This document shows positions 35,861-44,011 of a DNA stretch of 64,000 nucleotides, piece by piece. The translations under genes and the position numbers were made by a program. Below the pieces are notes generated by a model that saw nothing but the letters and a program-made list of their open reading frames with translations, was not told the origin of the DNA and made no database searches. Source of the DNA: CALFML01 sp044222245. GTDB lineage: Bacteria > Myxococcota_A > Polyangia > Palsa-1104 > JAEUJZ01. The stretch spans positions 1 through 64,000 of the forward strand of contig JBGANQ010000052.1 in the NCBI GenBank assembly GCA_044222245.1. Reading direction: 5' to 3'. Each line of letters opens with the position of its first letter. Position 1 is the first letter of the stretch.

Positions 35861-36909
35861 GGCCGGGCTCCGCTCGGGATGCGCTGGGTGCGGCTGCGCA
35901 AAAGGTCGATGATCTCCTGGCGCGGCCGCTGCTGCCCGTCGAGCGAGACGAAGCAGCGGGCCAGCCAGTCGTAGCGCTTGAGCATGAGCAGCAGCCACAC
36001 CAGGAAAAAGTCCAGCTTGGCAAAGACGATGGCGCGCTCGGCGATGTACTGCTCGCGGGTGGCCAGAAGGTCGCCGGGCATCTCGGTCCAGTGGCGGGTC
36101 GCGCTCAAGTGGTGGCCGATGTGATAGCCGTCGTTGAAGGCGCGCCGGTTGTAGCTTGAGTTGATGCAGGTGATGCTGTTGCGGTAGCAGTTCTCCGGCG
36201 CCTGGGCATCGACAAAGGCGTGCTGGCCCCAGTTGCCGGCCATCATCAGAAAGCGGATGACGAAAAGCGGCACGATCAGCACGACGACGGTGGCGCGCCA
36301 GTTGACGGCGAGCCCGGCGGCGGCCAGGGCGAACCACACAAGCTCGCCGACCAGCGCCTGGCGGGCGAGCTTGGGCCGGTTGTTGCGACGAAAGTAGCGG
36401 ATGAGATCGTAGGCGCCGCGGTACATGAAGCGGCCGTAGTAGCGCAAGAAATCGAGCATCGAGTCGCGCTGGTAGTGCATCGTCGAGCTGAGGTCGGGCT
36501 CGAGGTTGTTCTCCGGGTGGTGCATGCCGATGTGGTGGGCGTAGTAGGTGCCCGGCGACTGCCCGAACAGCGGCCCGAGCACCGACGGGATGTACTGGTT
36601 GAGCAGGTCCCACCGCGGCCGGAACAGGCGCCGGTGGCTGGTGTTGTGCAACATCAGCGTGTACGGGGCGAGGAACACGATGAAGGTCAGGCCCCAGTAG
36701 GGCAGCGCCAGCAGCCACGAGAACCGGCCGGGCAGAAAGAAGTACGCGGCCAGGGGCATGAGCGTCACGCTCTGCAGCGCCGCCAGCTTGAGGAACGGGA
36801 TGTCGCGGGCGTCGCGGATAAAGCGCAGCGCGAACCGGGTGAGGTTGGAGTCGGGATCGATCACCGGCTCCCTGGGGTCGGTAATGTGTAGCTCGACGGG
36901 GCTGTTCAT
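35857..36909 (-). CDS. Membrane fatty acid desaturase-family protein
   Basis: A 350-residue di-iron membrane protein. The His boxes are HNTSH (88-92), HHIGMHH (125-131) and a late HIGHH in FNDGYHIGHHLSATRHW. The hydrophobic segments include LQSVTLMPLAAYFFL, WLLALPYWGLTFIVFLAPY and VVLIVPLFVIRFLMMAG. It is distinct from the desaturase at 31302, with different spacing between boxes and a GNWGQHAFVDAQ segment. It is translationally coupled to the downstream aldehyde dehydrogenase. Together with the convergent desaturase and alcohol oxidase it forms a four-gene lipid-oxidation group. Substrate and regiochemistry are unknown; hydroxylase activity is also possible for this superfamily. Confidence 0.9.
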   Translation of the reverse strand: MNSPVELHITDPREPVIDPDSNLTRFALRFIRDARDIPFLKLAALQSVTLMPLAAYFFLPGRFSWLLALPYWGLTFIVFLAPYTLMLHNTSHRRLFRPRWDLLNQYIPSVLGPLFGQSPGTYYAHHIGMHHPENNLEPDLSSTMHYQRDSMLDFLRYYGRFMYRGAYDLIRYFRRNNRPKLARQALVGELVWFALAAAGLAVNWRATVVVLIVPLFVIRFLMMAGNWGQHAFVDAQAPENCYRNSITCINSSYNRRAFNDGYHIGHHLSATRHWTEMPGDLLATREQYIAERAIVFAKLDFFLVWLLLMLKRYDWLARCFVSLDGQQRPRQEIIDLLRSRTQRIPSGARP

Positions 36910-37061
36910 GGGGGGGTCCTGTGCGCGCGGATATTACGGCATTCGCGGCCAGGTGGTGGCAAAACCTCGCGCGGTGGGCGCGCCGCTTTTGGCCGACGGT
37001 CGGGCCACACGGCGGCGGCGATCGGCCTTGTCCGCGGCGCCGGCTGGCGTAAAACAGAGCG

Positions 37062-37706
37062 ATGACCGACTTTTGCAGCCCGCCTTTTTCTTCTGCCGGC
37101 GAGACCGAAGAGGCCAGGACCGCCCCCGCGCGGCGCGGCCGCGGCCAGAAGGCCCCGCTGACCAGTGAGGCCGCGGTGTACGACTGCGCCGTGGCGGCGC
37201 TTGGCCGCAGCGCCAAGACCGTCGCGCAGCTGCAGCGCCAGCTGCGGCGGCGGGTCGAGCCGGGGGCGGCGGGGGAGGCGCTCATCGCGGCGGCCCTGGG
37301 CCGCTTGCAGCAGCAAGGCTACCTCAGCGACGCCCGTTTCGCGCAGGGCTACGCCGGCACCCGCATGACCCAGGCCCGGCTCGGGCGCCGCCGGGTCGCC
37401 CAGGAGCTGCTGCAGCGCGGGGTCGCGGCCGAGCTGGTCGAGCAGGAAGTGACCGCCGCCTTCGCCGAGACCGACGAGCTGACCCAGGCCCGCGCCTTCC
37501 TCGCCAAGAAGCGGGTGCGGCCGCCGACCGATCAGCGCGACGCCGCGCGCATCTTCCGCCTGCTCGCCCGCGCCGGCTTTGGCGCCGGCACCGCGACCCA
37601 GGCGCTGCGCCTGCTGCGCGCCGGTAGCGCCACCGGCCCGGGGAGCCCCGAGGTCATCGCCGAGCCGCTGGACCAGGCGGCGGACCAGGCGCCCGACTAC
37701 GAGTGA
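37062..37706 (+). CDS. recX: Regulatory protein RecX
   Basis: A 214-residue RecX, a modulator of RecA filament extension. Three-helix repeats are visible: AAVYDCAVAALGRSAKTVAQLQRQLRRR, LGRLQQQGYLSDARFAQGYAGTR and RLGRRRVAQELLQRGVAAELVEQEV, with a fourth in RAFLAKKRVRPPTDQRDAARIFRLLARAGF. The YLSDARFA core is the family signature. N- and C-terminal extensions of about 30 residues are low-complexity. recA is not in the window, so recX is unlinked here. It is divergent from the desaturase/aldehyde dehydrogenase unit. Confidence 0.9.
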   Translation: MTDFCSPPFSSAGETEEARTAPARRGRGQKAPLTSEAAVYDCAVAALGRSAKTVAQLQRQLRRRVEPGAAGEALIAAALGRLQQQGYLSDARFAQGYAGTRMTQARLGRRRVAQELLQRGVAAELVEQEVTAAFAETDELTQARAFLAKKRVRPPTDQRDAARIFRLLARAGFGAGTATQALRLLRAGSATGPGSPEVIAEPLDQAADQAPDYE

Positions 37707-37819
37707 CCGCGCCCGCTCCGCGCCCATTACAATAAGGTAGAGCTTGCCATGGTGTAGCGCCGCGGCCTGCGCTAAGCTCTCGGGCCTGCCATCCCGTGTC
37801 TCCTGCAAGCGAGCTGCCC

Positions 37820-38962
37820 ATGCGCGAAAGTGAGAACCCGAGCAGACTCTCGGACCTGCGGGCGCGCCTCCTGGCAGGCGACTGGAACTTCACCCGCCGC
37901 GGCCCGCGCCACCAGGTCGATGGCATCCACCCCTACCCGGCCAAGTTCATCGCCGAGCTGCCCCGCCAGCTGCTGGCCGAGCTGCCGCTCCCGGCGGGCA
38001 GCGCGGTCCTTGATCCCTTCTGCGGCAGCGGCACCACCCTGACCGAGAGCCAGCGCCGCGGCCAGCCCTGCCTGGGGATCGATCTGAACCCCATCGCCTG
38101 CCTGATTAGCCGCGTCAAGACCGCGCCGGCGCCGCGCGACCTGGAGCAGGCAGCGACCCGGGTGGTGGCGACCGCGCGTCAAAATCGCAGCCCGGCCAAG
38201 CCGGCGATTCCCCATGTCGACCACTGGTTCAAGCTGGACGTGCAGCAGTCCGTCGCCGCCCTGGTCGAGGCGATCCGCGGCGAGGCGGTCGCCGGCTGCC
38301 GCGAGGCGCTGTCGCTGGCGCTGTCGTCGATCCTGGTGCGGGTCAGCAACCAGGACAGCGACACCCGCTACGCCGCCGTGCCCAAGACCATCTCGGGCCC
38401 CGAGGTGTTTGCCCTGTTTCTCGCCGCCTGCCGCAAGGTGGAGCGGGCGCTGCAGGCGCGCGACTGGCCGCTGGCCCCGGCCGCGGTGCTGGAGTCGGAC
38501 TCGCTGGCGGTCCGCCCGACCGACCTCGCGCGGCCGGTGGGGATGGTGATCACCTCGCCCCCGTATCCCAACGCCTATGAGTACTGGCTGTATCACAAGT
38601 ATCGGATGTGGTGGCTCGGCTTCGATCCGCTGCGCGTCAAGGCGCGCGAGATCGGCGCCCGCGCCCACTTCTTCGAGCGTCCGCGTCACACCTCGGCCAG
38701 CTTCTGGACGCAGATGCGCCAGGTCTTTTCGCTCATCGACGCGGTCCTTGTAAAGACCGGCTTTGCCTGCTTTGTCATCGGGCGCTCGGTCATCCACGGG
38801 GACGTGGTCAGTAACGCCGATATCTTGCAGACGCTGGCGCAGGAGCGGGGGCTGCAGCTGGTGGCGCGCATCGAGCGGGTGCTGGCGCCGCAGCGCAAGT
38901 CTTTCAACCTGGCGCACGCCAAGATCAAGACGGAGTCGGTGCTGGTGTTTCAGAAGGAGTAG
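37820..38962 (+). CDS. Putative site-specific DNA methyltransferase (SPPY type), first of a tandem pair
   Basis: A 380-residue amino-methyltransferase. Motif I DPFCGSGTT (about residue 64) precedes motif IV TSPPYPN (about 245), with LGIDLNPIACL as the SAM-ribose acid. SPPY is usual for N4-cytosine methyltransferases. An N-terminal GIHPYPAKFIAELP motif (His-Pro-Tyr-x-x-Lys-Phe) is shared in form with the next gene. No separate target-recognition domain is obvious, although about 170 residues between motifs I and IV could serve. A GTG at 37796 would add eight residues. It is followed 11 bp later by a second methyltransferase, and no restriction endonuclease is adjacent. An RNA substrate is possible but no THUMP domain is seen. 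Confidence 0.82.
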   Translation: MRESENPSRLSDLRARLLAGDWNFTRRGPRHQVDGIHPYPAKFIAELPRQLLAELPLPAGSAVLDPFCGSGTTLTESQRRGQPCLGIDLNPIACLISRVKTAPAPRDLEQAATRVVATARQNRSPAKPAIPHVDHWFKLDVQQSVAALVEAIRGEAVAGCREALSLALSSILVRVSNQDSDTRYAAVPKTISGPEVFALFLAACRKVERALQARDWPLAPAAVLESDSLAVRPTDLARPVGMVITSPPYPNAYEYWLYHKYRMWWLGFDPLRVKAREIGARAHFFERPRHTSASFWTQMRQVFSLIDAVLVKTGFACFVIGRSVIHGDVVSNADILQTLAQERGLQLVARIERVLAPQRKSFNLAHAKIKTESVLVFQKE

Positions 38963-38973
38963 CGCCCCCCGCC

Positions 38974-40464
38974 ATGGACCTCCGCTGGCACTCCTATCGC
39001 TACTATGCCTACGAAAAGGAGCTCGCCTTGCGCGAGGTCGAGGCGCTGCTGGCACCGCGCCGCGTGGCGCTGACCAGTCAAGGAGTGCAGCTGGAAGGCA
39101 CGCAGAACGCCGCCGCCGCCGAGCGGCTGGTCTACTTCGCCGCCGCCGCCCACGGCGGGCGCGACCGACCGCTGCTGCAGGCGCAGCTGGAGCGCGCGGG
39201 CGCCGTCGGCAGCGGCCGCCAGTGCACGCGGTACTCGGTGCACGGGCTGCACGAGTACAAGGGGAAGTTCAACCCGCAGATCGCTCGGGCGATCCTCAAT
39301 ATCTTCGGCATCGCCGCCGGAGCGCGGGTGCTCGACCCCTTCTGCGGCTCGGGGACCTCGCTGGTCGAGTGCGCCCATGTCGGGATCAGCGCCGTGGGGA
39401 CCGACCTCAACCCGCTGGCGGTCTTTGTCGCCAACGCCAAGCTGCTGGCGCTGCGCCTGCCGGTCGCGCAGCTGCAGGAGGCGCTGGCGGCGGCGCTCTG
39501 CCGCTTCCACGAGCGCCGTGGCGCCTGCGCGCCGGCCGAGCCAGACCGCCTGGTCTATCTGCGCAGCTGGTTCGCGCCGTCGATCCTCGATGAGCTCGAG
39601 CGCCTGCGGGCGGCGATCCTGGCCGGCGATGCGCCAAGCGCGTCCATCCTCCTGGCGCTGGCCAGCAACCTCCTGCGCGCCTACTCGCTGCAGGACCCCG
39701 AGGATCTGCGCATTCGCCGCCGCAAGACGCCGCTGCCGGCGACCGAGCTCATCGCCGCGTTCGCCCAGGCGGTGGGTTTGTTTCTCGCTCGGCTCGCTGC
39801 CGCGCGCGAGATCCTGGGGGGGGAGCCGACGGCCGGCCGCGCCGTACTCGCCGACAGCCGCGACCTGGGCAGCGCGCAGCTCGGGCTGGGCGGCGAGCGC
39901 TTTGACTGCGCGCTCACCAGCCCGCCCTATGCGACCGCCCTGCCTTATATCGACACACAGCGGCTGAGCCTGGTCTGGCTCGGCCTGCTGTCACCGGCGC
40001 AGCTGCAGCGCCTGGAGGCGACGCTGGTCGGCAGCCGTGAGGTCCGCGGCCAGAGCAAGAAGGCCCTGCTGGTCGAGCTGCGCGACAATCGCCGCGCCCT
40101 GCCGGCGGCGCAGGCTGAATACTGTCGCCGCCTGCAAGACGCGCTGACGCCGCACGACGGCTTCCGCCGGCAGGCGGGGCCGCTGCTCCTATATCGCTAC
40201 TTTGCCGCCATGGCCGCGGTCTTCCGCTCGGTGCGCGGCTGCCTCAAAGAGGCGGCGCCGTTCGCGCTCATCGTCGGCCAGAACCACACGGTGCTCGGCG
40301 GCCAGCGCTTTGACATCGACACCCCGCAGCACCTGGCGGACCTCGCCGTCAGCAGCGGCTTCACCCATGTCGAGACGGTCCCGCTGCAGACCTACCCGCG
40401 CTACGGCTACCACAAGAGCAACGCGGTGGCCGCCGAGGGCCTGCTGCTCCTGCGCGCCCGCTGA
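38974..40464 (+). CDS. Putative site-specific DNA methyltransferase (SPPY type), second of a tandem pair
   Basis: A 496-residue protein with the same architecture as its neighbour: GLHEYKGKFNPQ near residue 90, motif I DPFCGSGTSLVECA (about 121), VGTDLNPLAVFVAN, and motif IV LTSPPYATALPYIDTQRLS (about 315). It has an additional N-terminal region of about 85 residues and a longer insert between motifs (YLRSWFAPSILDELERLRAAI ... SLQDPEDLRIRRRK). The C-terminus (TYPRYGYHKSNAVAAEGLLLL) parallels the AKIKTESVLVF ending of the first protein. The pair probably arose by duplication and may methylate the two strands of an asymmetric site, or act as heterodimer subunits. No nuclease lies beside them. 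Confidence 0.82.
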   Translation: MDLRWHSYRYYAYEKELALREVEALLAPRRVALTSQGVQLEGTQNAAAAERLVYFAAAAHGGRDRPLLQAQLERAGAVGSGRQCTRYSVHGLHEYKGKFNPQIARAILNIFGIAAGARVLDPFCGSGTSLVECAHVGISAVGTDLNPLAVFVANAKLLALRLPVAQLQEALAAALCRFHERRGACAPAEPDRLVYLRSWFAPSILDELERLRAAILAGDAPSASILLALASNLLRAYSLQDPEDLRIRRRKTPLPATELIAAFAQAVGLFLARLAAAREILGGEPTAGRAVLADSRDLGSAQLGLGGERFDCALTSPPYATALPYIDTQRLSLVWLGLLSPAQLQRLEATLVGSREVRGQSKKALLVELRDNRRALPAAQAEYCRRLQDALTPHDGFRRQAGPLLLYRYFAAMAAVFRSVRGCLKEAAPFALIVGQNHTVLGGQRFDIDTPQHLADLAVSSGFTHVETVPLQTYPRYGYHKSNAVAAEGLLLLRAR

Positions 40465-40497
40465 GCGACCGCCTGCCGCCCGCCGCGCCGCCGCCCC

Positions 40498-42066
40498 TCA
40501 GCGGGGACTGCGGACCGCGCGCCCCCCCAAGCCCGCATCTCCGGTGATGACGACCTGGCGCGCCTGGCGGGCGGCGCGGCTCCAGCCGATGGCGATGATG
40601 ACGACCATGAACAGGTAGACGTTGGTGAGGATGGGCAGCGAGACCAGGCCGAGGACCGACAGAGTCGCGGCGACCAGCGGCACGCTCGGCAGCCAGAACA
40701 GCCAGTGGATGAAAAACCGCGCGATCACCGCGGAGTTGGCCGCAAGGACGATCATCTCAAACGGAAACAGCCACGTCATGGGCATGCCCAGCCGGAGCGC
40801 GATGAAGCGCTGGAGCATGTTCTCGACCATGTTCGCCATGCACAGAAACCATAAGGCGCGGTGAAAGCGATTCCCGAGCAGGGTCTTGCGGTAATAGATG
40901 CCCGCCACCAGCGATGCGCCAAGGACCATGCCGACGGTCGAGATCATGTCGCGCGGGTTCAGGCGGCGCTGCGACTGGCGCAGCTGCAGCACCAAAAGGG
41001 CGACGATGCCGACGCCGACAAACCAGCTGAGGAAGTGCTTGCGAGACAGCTTTCGGCCCGCCGCGTGGTCCCCCTGCTGCAGCGACAGCTCGTCCAGCAG
41101 GTCTTGCATGGTCGCAAAGCGCTGGTCGGGGACGGTCGCCAGGCCGCGCAGCAGGATCCGGTGCACCTCCTCGGGGACCTTGGTGGCGCGCGGCGGCGGC
41201 AGCGGCGGACCGTGCACCTTCTCGGCGCGCTCGCGCAGCGTGTCGCCAGCAAAGGGCAGGTAGCCGTAAAGCGCCTCGAACAGAGCGGCGCAGAAGCTCC
41301 ACTGGTCGCTGCGACTGTCGACATTACCGCCGCGGTACTGCTCGGGCGACATGTAGCCCGGGGTGCCCGAGATGATCCCGGGCACCGTCAGGCGACTCAC
41401 GAGGCCGGGGCCGCCGGGGTCGGCTTCTGCAGCCAGACCCGCGGCGTTTTCCGGCGGCATCGTCTGATCGCGCGCCCAGTCGATGCGCGCGATTCCGAAG
41501 TCAGCGACGTGCAAGCGGCCATCGCGGCCGTAAAGGACATTGTCCGGCTTGAAGTCCCGGTGCACCACTCCCACCGCATGCGCCGCCGCCAGGCCGGCAC
41601 CGGCGTGCAGGTACAGCTCGAGGATCTCGCGCCAGGTGTGGCCGCCGCGCGCCTGCCAGGCCGACAGGGTCTCGCCGTCCACGTATTCCATGGCGAGGTA
41701 GACGTAGTTGTCGGACTCGCCCACTTCATAAAGAGCGGTTACGTTCGGGTGCGAGATGCGCGCTGCCGCCCGCGCCTCCTGCAGGGTGCGCCGGCGCTGC
41801 ACCGGGCTGTCGGTGTGCCGCTGGTGCAGCAGCTTGAGCGCCACCCGCCGATCGAGCTGCTGGTCGTAGGCGGCGAACACCGCGCCCATGCCGCCCTCGC
41901 CGAGCTGGTGCAGCAGGGTGAAGCGGCCGATGCGCGTGGCGCGCACCGTAACCACCGGCTCGCCATCGGACCTGGCTGGCGCTGCCGTCTCATCGAGCGT
42001 CGGCGCGGGCTGCCGGTCAGCGGTGGCAGCAGGGCCTGAAGGCTGCTCTTTGGTTGGCTGAGCCAT
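40498..42066 (-). CDS. Ser/Thr protein kinase with polytopic membrane C-terminus
   Basis: A 522-residue Hanks-type kinase. The kinase domain (about 46-325) is complete: Gly loop QLGEGGMGAVF (54-64), Lys78 in RVALKLL, HRDFKPDN (169-176), DFGIAR (189-194) and GTPGYMSPEQYRG. The remaining part (about 345-510) is a membrane domain with five or six hydrophobic helices (LSWFVGVGIVALLVLQL; MISTVGMVLGASLVAGIYY; FLCMANMVENML; MIVLAANSAVIARFFIHWLFWLPSVPLVAATLSVLG). This replaces the usual single TM plus PASTA or TPR sensor. It is probably a membrane-bound signalling kinase. No partner phosphatase or regulator is adjacent. Confidence 0.9.
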   Translation of the reverse strand: MAQPTKEQPSGPAATADRQPAPTLDETAAPARSDGEPVVTVRATRIGRFTLLHQLGEGGMGAVFAAYDQQLDRRVALKLLHQRHTDSPVQRRRTLQEARAAARISHPNVTALYEVGESDNYVYLAMEYVDGETLSAWQARGGHTWREILELYLHAGAGLAAAHAVGVVHRDFKPDNVLYGRDGRLHVADFGIARIDWARDQTMPPENAAGLAAEADPGGPGLVSRLTVPGIISGTPGYMSPEQYRGGNVDSRSDQWSFCAALFEALYGYLPFAGDTLRERAEKVHGPPLPPPRATKVPEEVHRILLRGLATVPDQRFATMQDLLDELSLQQGDHAAGRKLSRKHFLSWFVGVGIVALLVLQLRQSQRRLNPRDMISTVGMVLGASLVAGIYYRKTLLGNRFHRALWFLCMANMVENMLQRFIALRLGMPMTWLFPFEMIVLAANSAVIARFFIHWLFWLPSVPLVAATLSVLGLVSLPILTNVYLFMVVIIAIGWSRAARQARQVVITGDAGLGGRAVRSPR

Positions 42067-42151
42067 TTTGCCGCCAGCTCAGCCTACACCATGTGACCGC
42101 CACCCTAGGAGTCATCGGCGCCTCACCGGCGTCCGGCTCACCGAGGGCGAG

Positions 42152-43399
42152 TCAGCCCCCCGGGTGGCCGTCCTCGCGCCGCACCGCCGCCGGGCCGTCC
42201 AGGGCCAGCTGCAGGCGCAGCCGCCGCGCCGGTCCCAGCGTCAGGTGCAGCAGCGCGCCGAGCAGGCCGAGCAGCAGGCAGAACTCCCACAGGCGGACGC
42301 CGCCGTGGTTCTGCAGGATGTAGCCGCCCACCGCCGGCCCGAGCAGCGCCCCCATGCCCCAGCACAAGTGGAAGGCGCCCTGGTAGCTGCCGCGCAGCTC
42401 GGCCGGCGCCAGATCCGCCACCACCGCCGAGGCGACCGGCGACATCAGGATCTCGCCGATCGTCCACACCGAGATCCCCAGCGCGTAGCCGCCGATCGTC
42501 GGCAGCTGCGCCGGCAGGTAGAACCCCACCCCGGTGAGCAGCGCCCCCACCGCCAGCACCCGCGAGCGCCGGATGCGCATCAGCGTCCGCGTCGCCAGCG
42601 GCTGCAAGAGCACGATGAGGACGCCGTTTATCGCGTTGAGGCGCCCATACTCCGCCATGGTCAGGCCGTGCGCCGTCATGTCGAGCGGCAGGGTGGAGCT
42701 GTCCTGAAAGAAGATGAACCCGACCAGCATCTGGGTGAACACGAACGCCACGAACACCCCGTCGCGATAGGGCTGCCCCAGATCGAGCGGCGGCGCGTGC
42801 GGGCAGTCCTGCCGGGCGGGCAGGGTCTCGGGCACCAGCAGGTAGATGACGGCGCCGAACAGCAGCGTGGTGGCGGCGTCGCCGAGGAACAAGAGCCGCG
42901 GGTCGAGCTTGGCGACCAGCCCCGCCAGCACCGAGGCGCCGGCGAAGCCGAGGTTGGAGGCCCAGTACAAGAGGCCATAGGCGCGCGTCCGATCCGCCGG
43001 CGCTACCAGGTCGGCGACCGCCGCCATGCGCGCCGGCCGCCCGAGGTCGCTCAAAAGCCCCAGCACCGCCGTGACAACCGCCAGAAAGCGCAGCTCGCGC
43101 GCCACGCCCAGGGTCAGCATCGCCGCCGCGCTGAGCGCCGCCCCAAGCAGCATGGTCGGCCGGCGACCGACGCGATCCGCCAGCACCCCGCCGAGCGGCC
43201 CCGCCGCCAGCGAGCCCGCCCCGTACAGCGCCACCAGGATGCTGGCCACCGCGATCGAAAACCCACGCGTCTGGGTCAGATAGATGGCGAGGAAGGTAAA
43301 GAGAAACCCGCCCAGGCGATTGATCAGCATCGCCGTCCACAGGTACCAGTAGGTGCGGGGCAGACCCTGGACCAAGGTGCGGAGCGCGCGCGACGGCAT
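42152..43399 (-). CDS. MFS transporter
   Basis: A 415-residue major facilitator with twelve predicted helices. The loop 2-3 signature reads GPLGGVLADRVGRRPTMLLGAALSAAAM. The second half carries a related loop (NGVLIVLLQPLATRTLMRIRRSRVLAVGALLTG). The pattern resembles drug/metabolite-efflux type MFS proteins (MdtH/YttB-like), but the substrate is unknown. ATG 43399 opens with MPSRALRTLVQGLP. It stands between the Ser/Thr kinase and a short lipoprotein gene, all on the minus strand. Gaps of 85 and 119 bp make a shared transcript possible but not required. Confidence 0.88.
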   Translation of the reverse strand: MPSRALRTLVQGLPRTYWYLWTAMLINRLGGFLFTFLAIYLTQTRGFSIAVASILVALYGAGSLAAGPLGGVLADRVGRRPTMLLGAALSAAAMLTLGVARELRFLAVVTAVLGLLSDLGRPARMAAVADLVAPADRTRAYGLLYWASNLGFAGASVLAGLVAKLDPRLLFLGDAATTLLFGAVIYLLVPETLPARQDCPHAPPLDLGQPYRDGVFVAFVFTQMLVGFIFFQDSSTLPLDMTAHGLTMAEYGRLNAINGVLIVLLQPLATRTLMRIRRSRVLAVGALLTGVGFYLPAQLPTIGGYALGISVWTIGEILMSPVASAVVADLAPAELRGSYQGAFHLCWGMGALLGPAVGGYILQNHGGVRLWEFCLLLGLLGALLHLTLGPARRLRLQLALDGPAAVRREDGHPGG

Positions 43400-43518
43400 G
43401 CCTCTGTACGCTTAGGGCATTTCCCTCGAAAACACAACCGGCGGCGGGCCTAGGCACCTGCGGCGGGGGACGGAGAGCGGCTGCCGGCGCGGCATCGAGG
43501 GTCAGCGGTTGCGGGCTG

Positions 43519-44010
43519 CTAGGGGCAGCTGCCCACTGCCAGCAGGTTCACCGGCGTGGGCGTCTGCGGGTACTGGCTGCCGGCGGTGGTGTGGGCGATG
43601 GCGGCGTAGCGGACGCACTCGCTCTGGTTCTTCTGTACATGGATGGCGTTGATGTAGACGCTGACCGGACCACTTGGGACCATCGCCACCGAGTAGCGCG
43701 ACAGGCCGCAGACCACATTGACGAACTCGACTCGGCTCTGGGCGTCGCGTTCGCTTATGATCTCGACCGCCATCGAGTCGATGCGCTCGGTCTGGCAGCG
43801 CTCGGCGGTCATCGCGGTGCCGTTGAGCGTCCAGGCCAGCGCCAGCTTGCCGCTGTAGTCGCCCCCCTGCGGCCCGTAGACGTAGTCGCCGTAGCCCGGA
43901 CCGCCGCAGGCAGCCAGGCCCAGGGCGCCGAGCAGGCCAAGGGCTGTCGGCCACCGGCCGGTGTGGTTGGGGGAGCGGTTGGCAAGCGCTGTGTTAGAGT
44001 GGCCGCGCAT
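43519..44010 (-). CDS. Small putative lipoprotein
   Basis: A 163-residue lipoprotein. The signal peptide (TALGLLGALGLAAC) ends in the lipobox LAAC near residue 35. The mature part is a compact beta-rich domain (GKLALAWTLNGTAMTAERCQTERIDSMAVEIIS; VEFVNVVCGLSRYSVAMVPSGPVSVYINAIHVQ) with several Cys that may pair in the periplasm. The family is not recognised; similar small domains occur in myxobacterial lipoproteins. GGAGG lies six bases upstream of ATG 44010. That start is only one base away from the divergent start of the MacA-like gene, so control is probably shared and this may be an accessory component of that exporter. Confidence 0.78.
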   Translation of the reverse strand: MRGHSNTALANRSPNHTGRWPTALGLLGALGLAACGGPGYGDYVYGPQGGDYSGKLALAWTLNGTAMTAERCQTERIDSMAVEIISERDAQSRVEFVNVVCGLSRYSVAMVPSGPVSVYINAIHVQKNQSECVRYAAIAHTTAGSQYPQTPTPVNLLAVGSCP

Positions 44011-44011
44011 T

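Noticed and set aside
35861..37285. N-terminal extension making the aldehyde dehydrogenase frame 997 codons
   Set aside because: The extension lies antisense-frame over the conserved desaturase at 35857-36909 and is Arg/Pro/His-rich. Aldehyde dehydrogenase homology begins at ATG 35860, which overlaps the desaturase stop.
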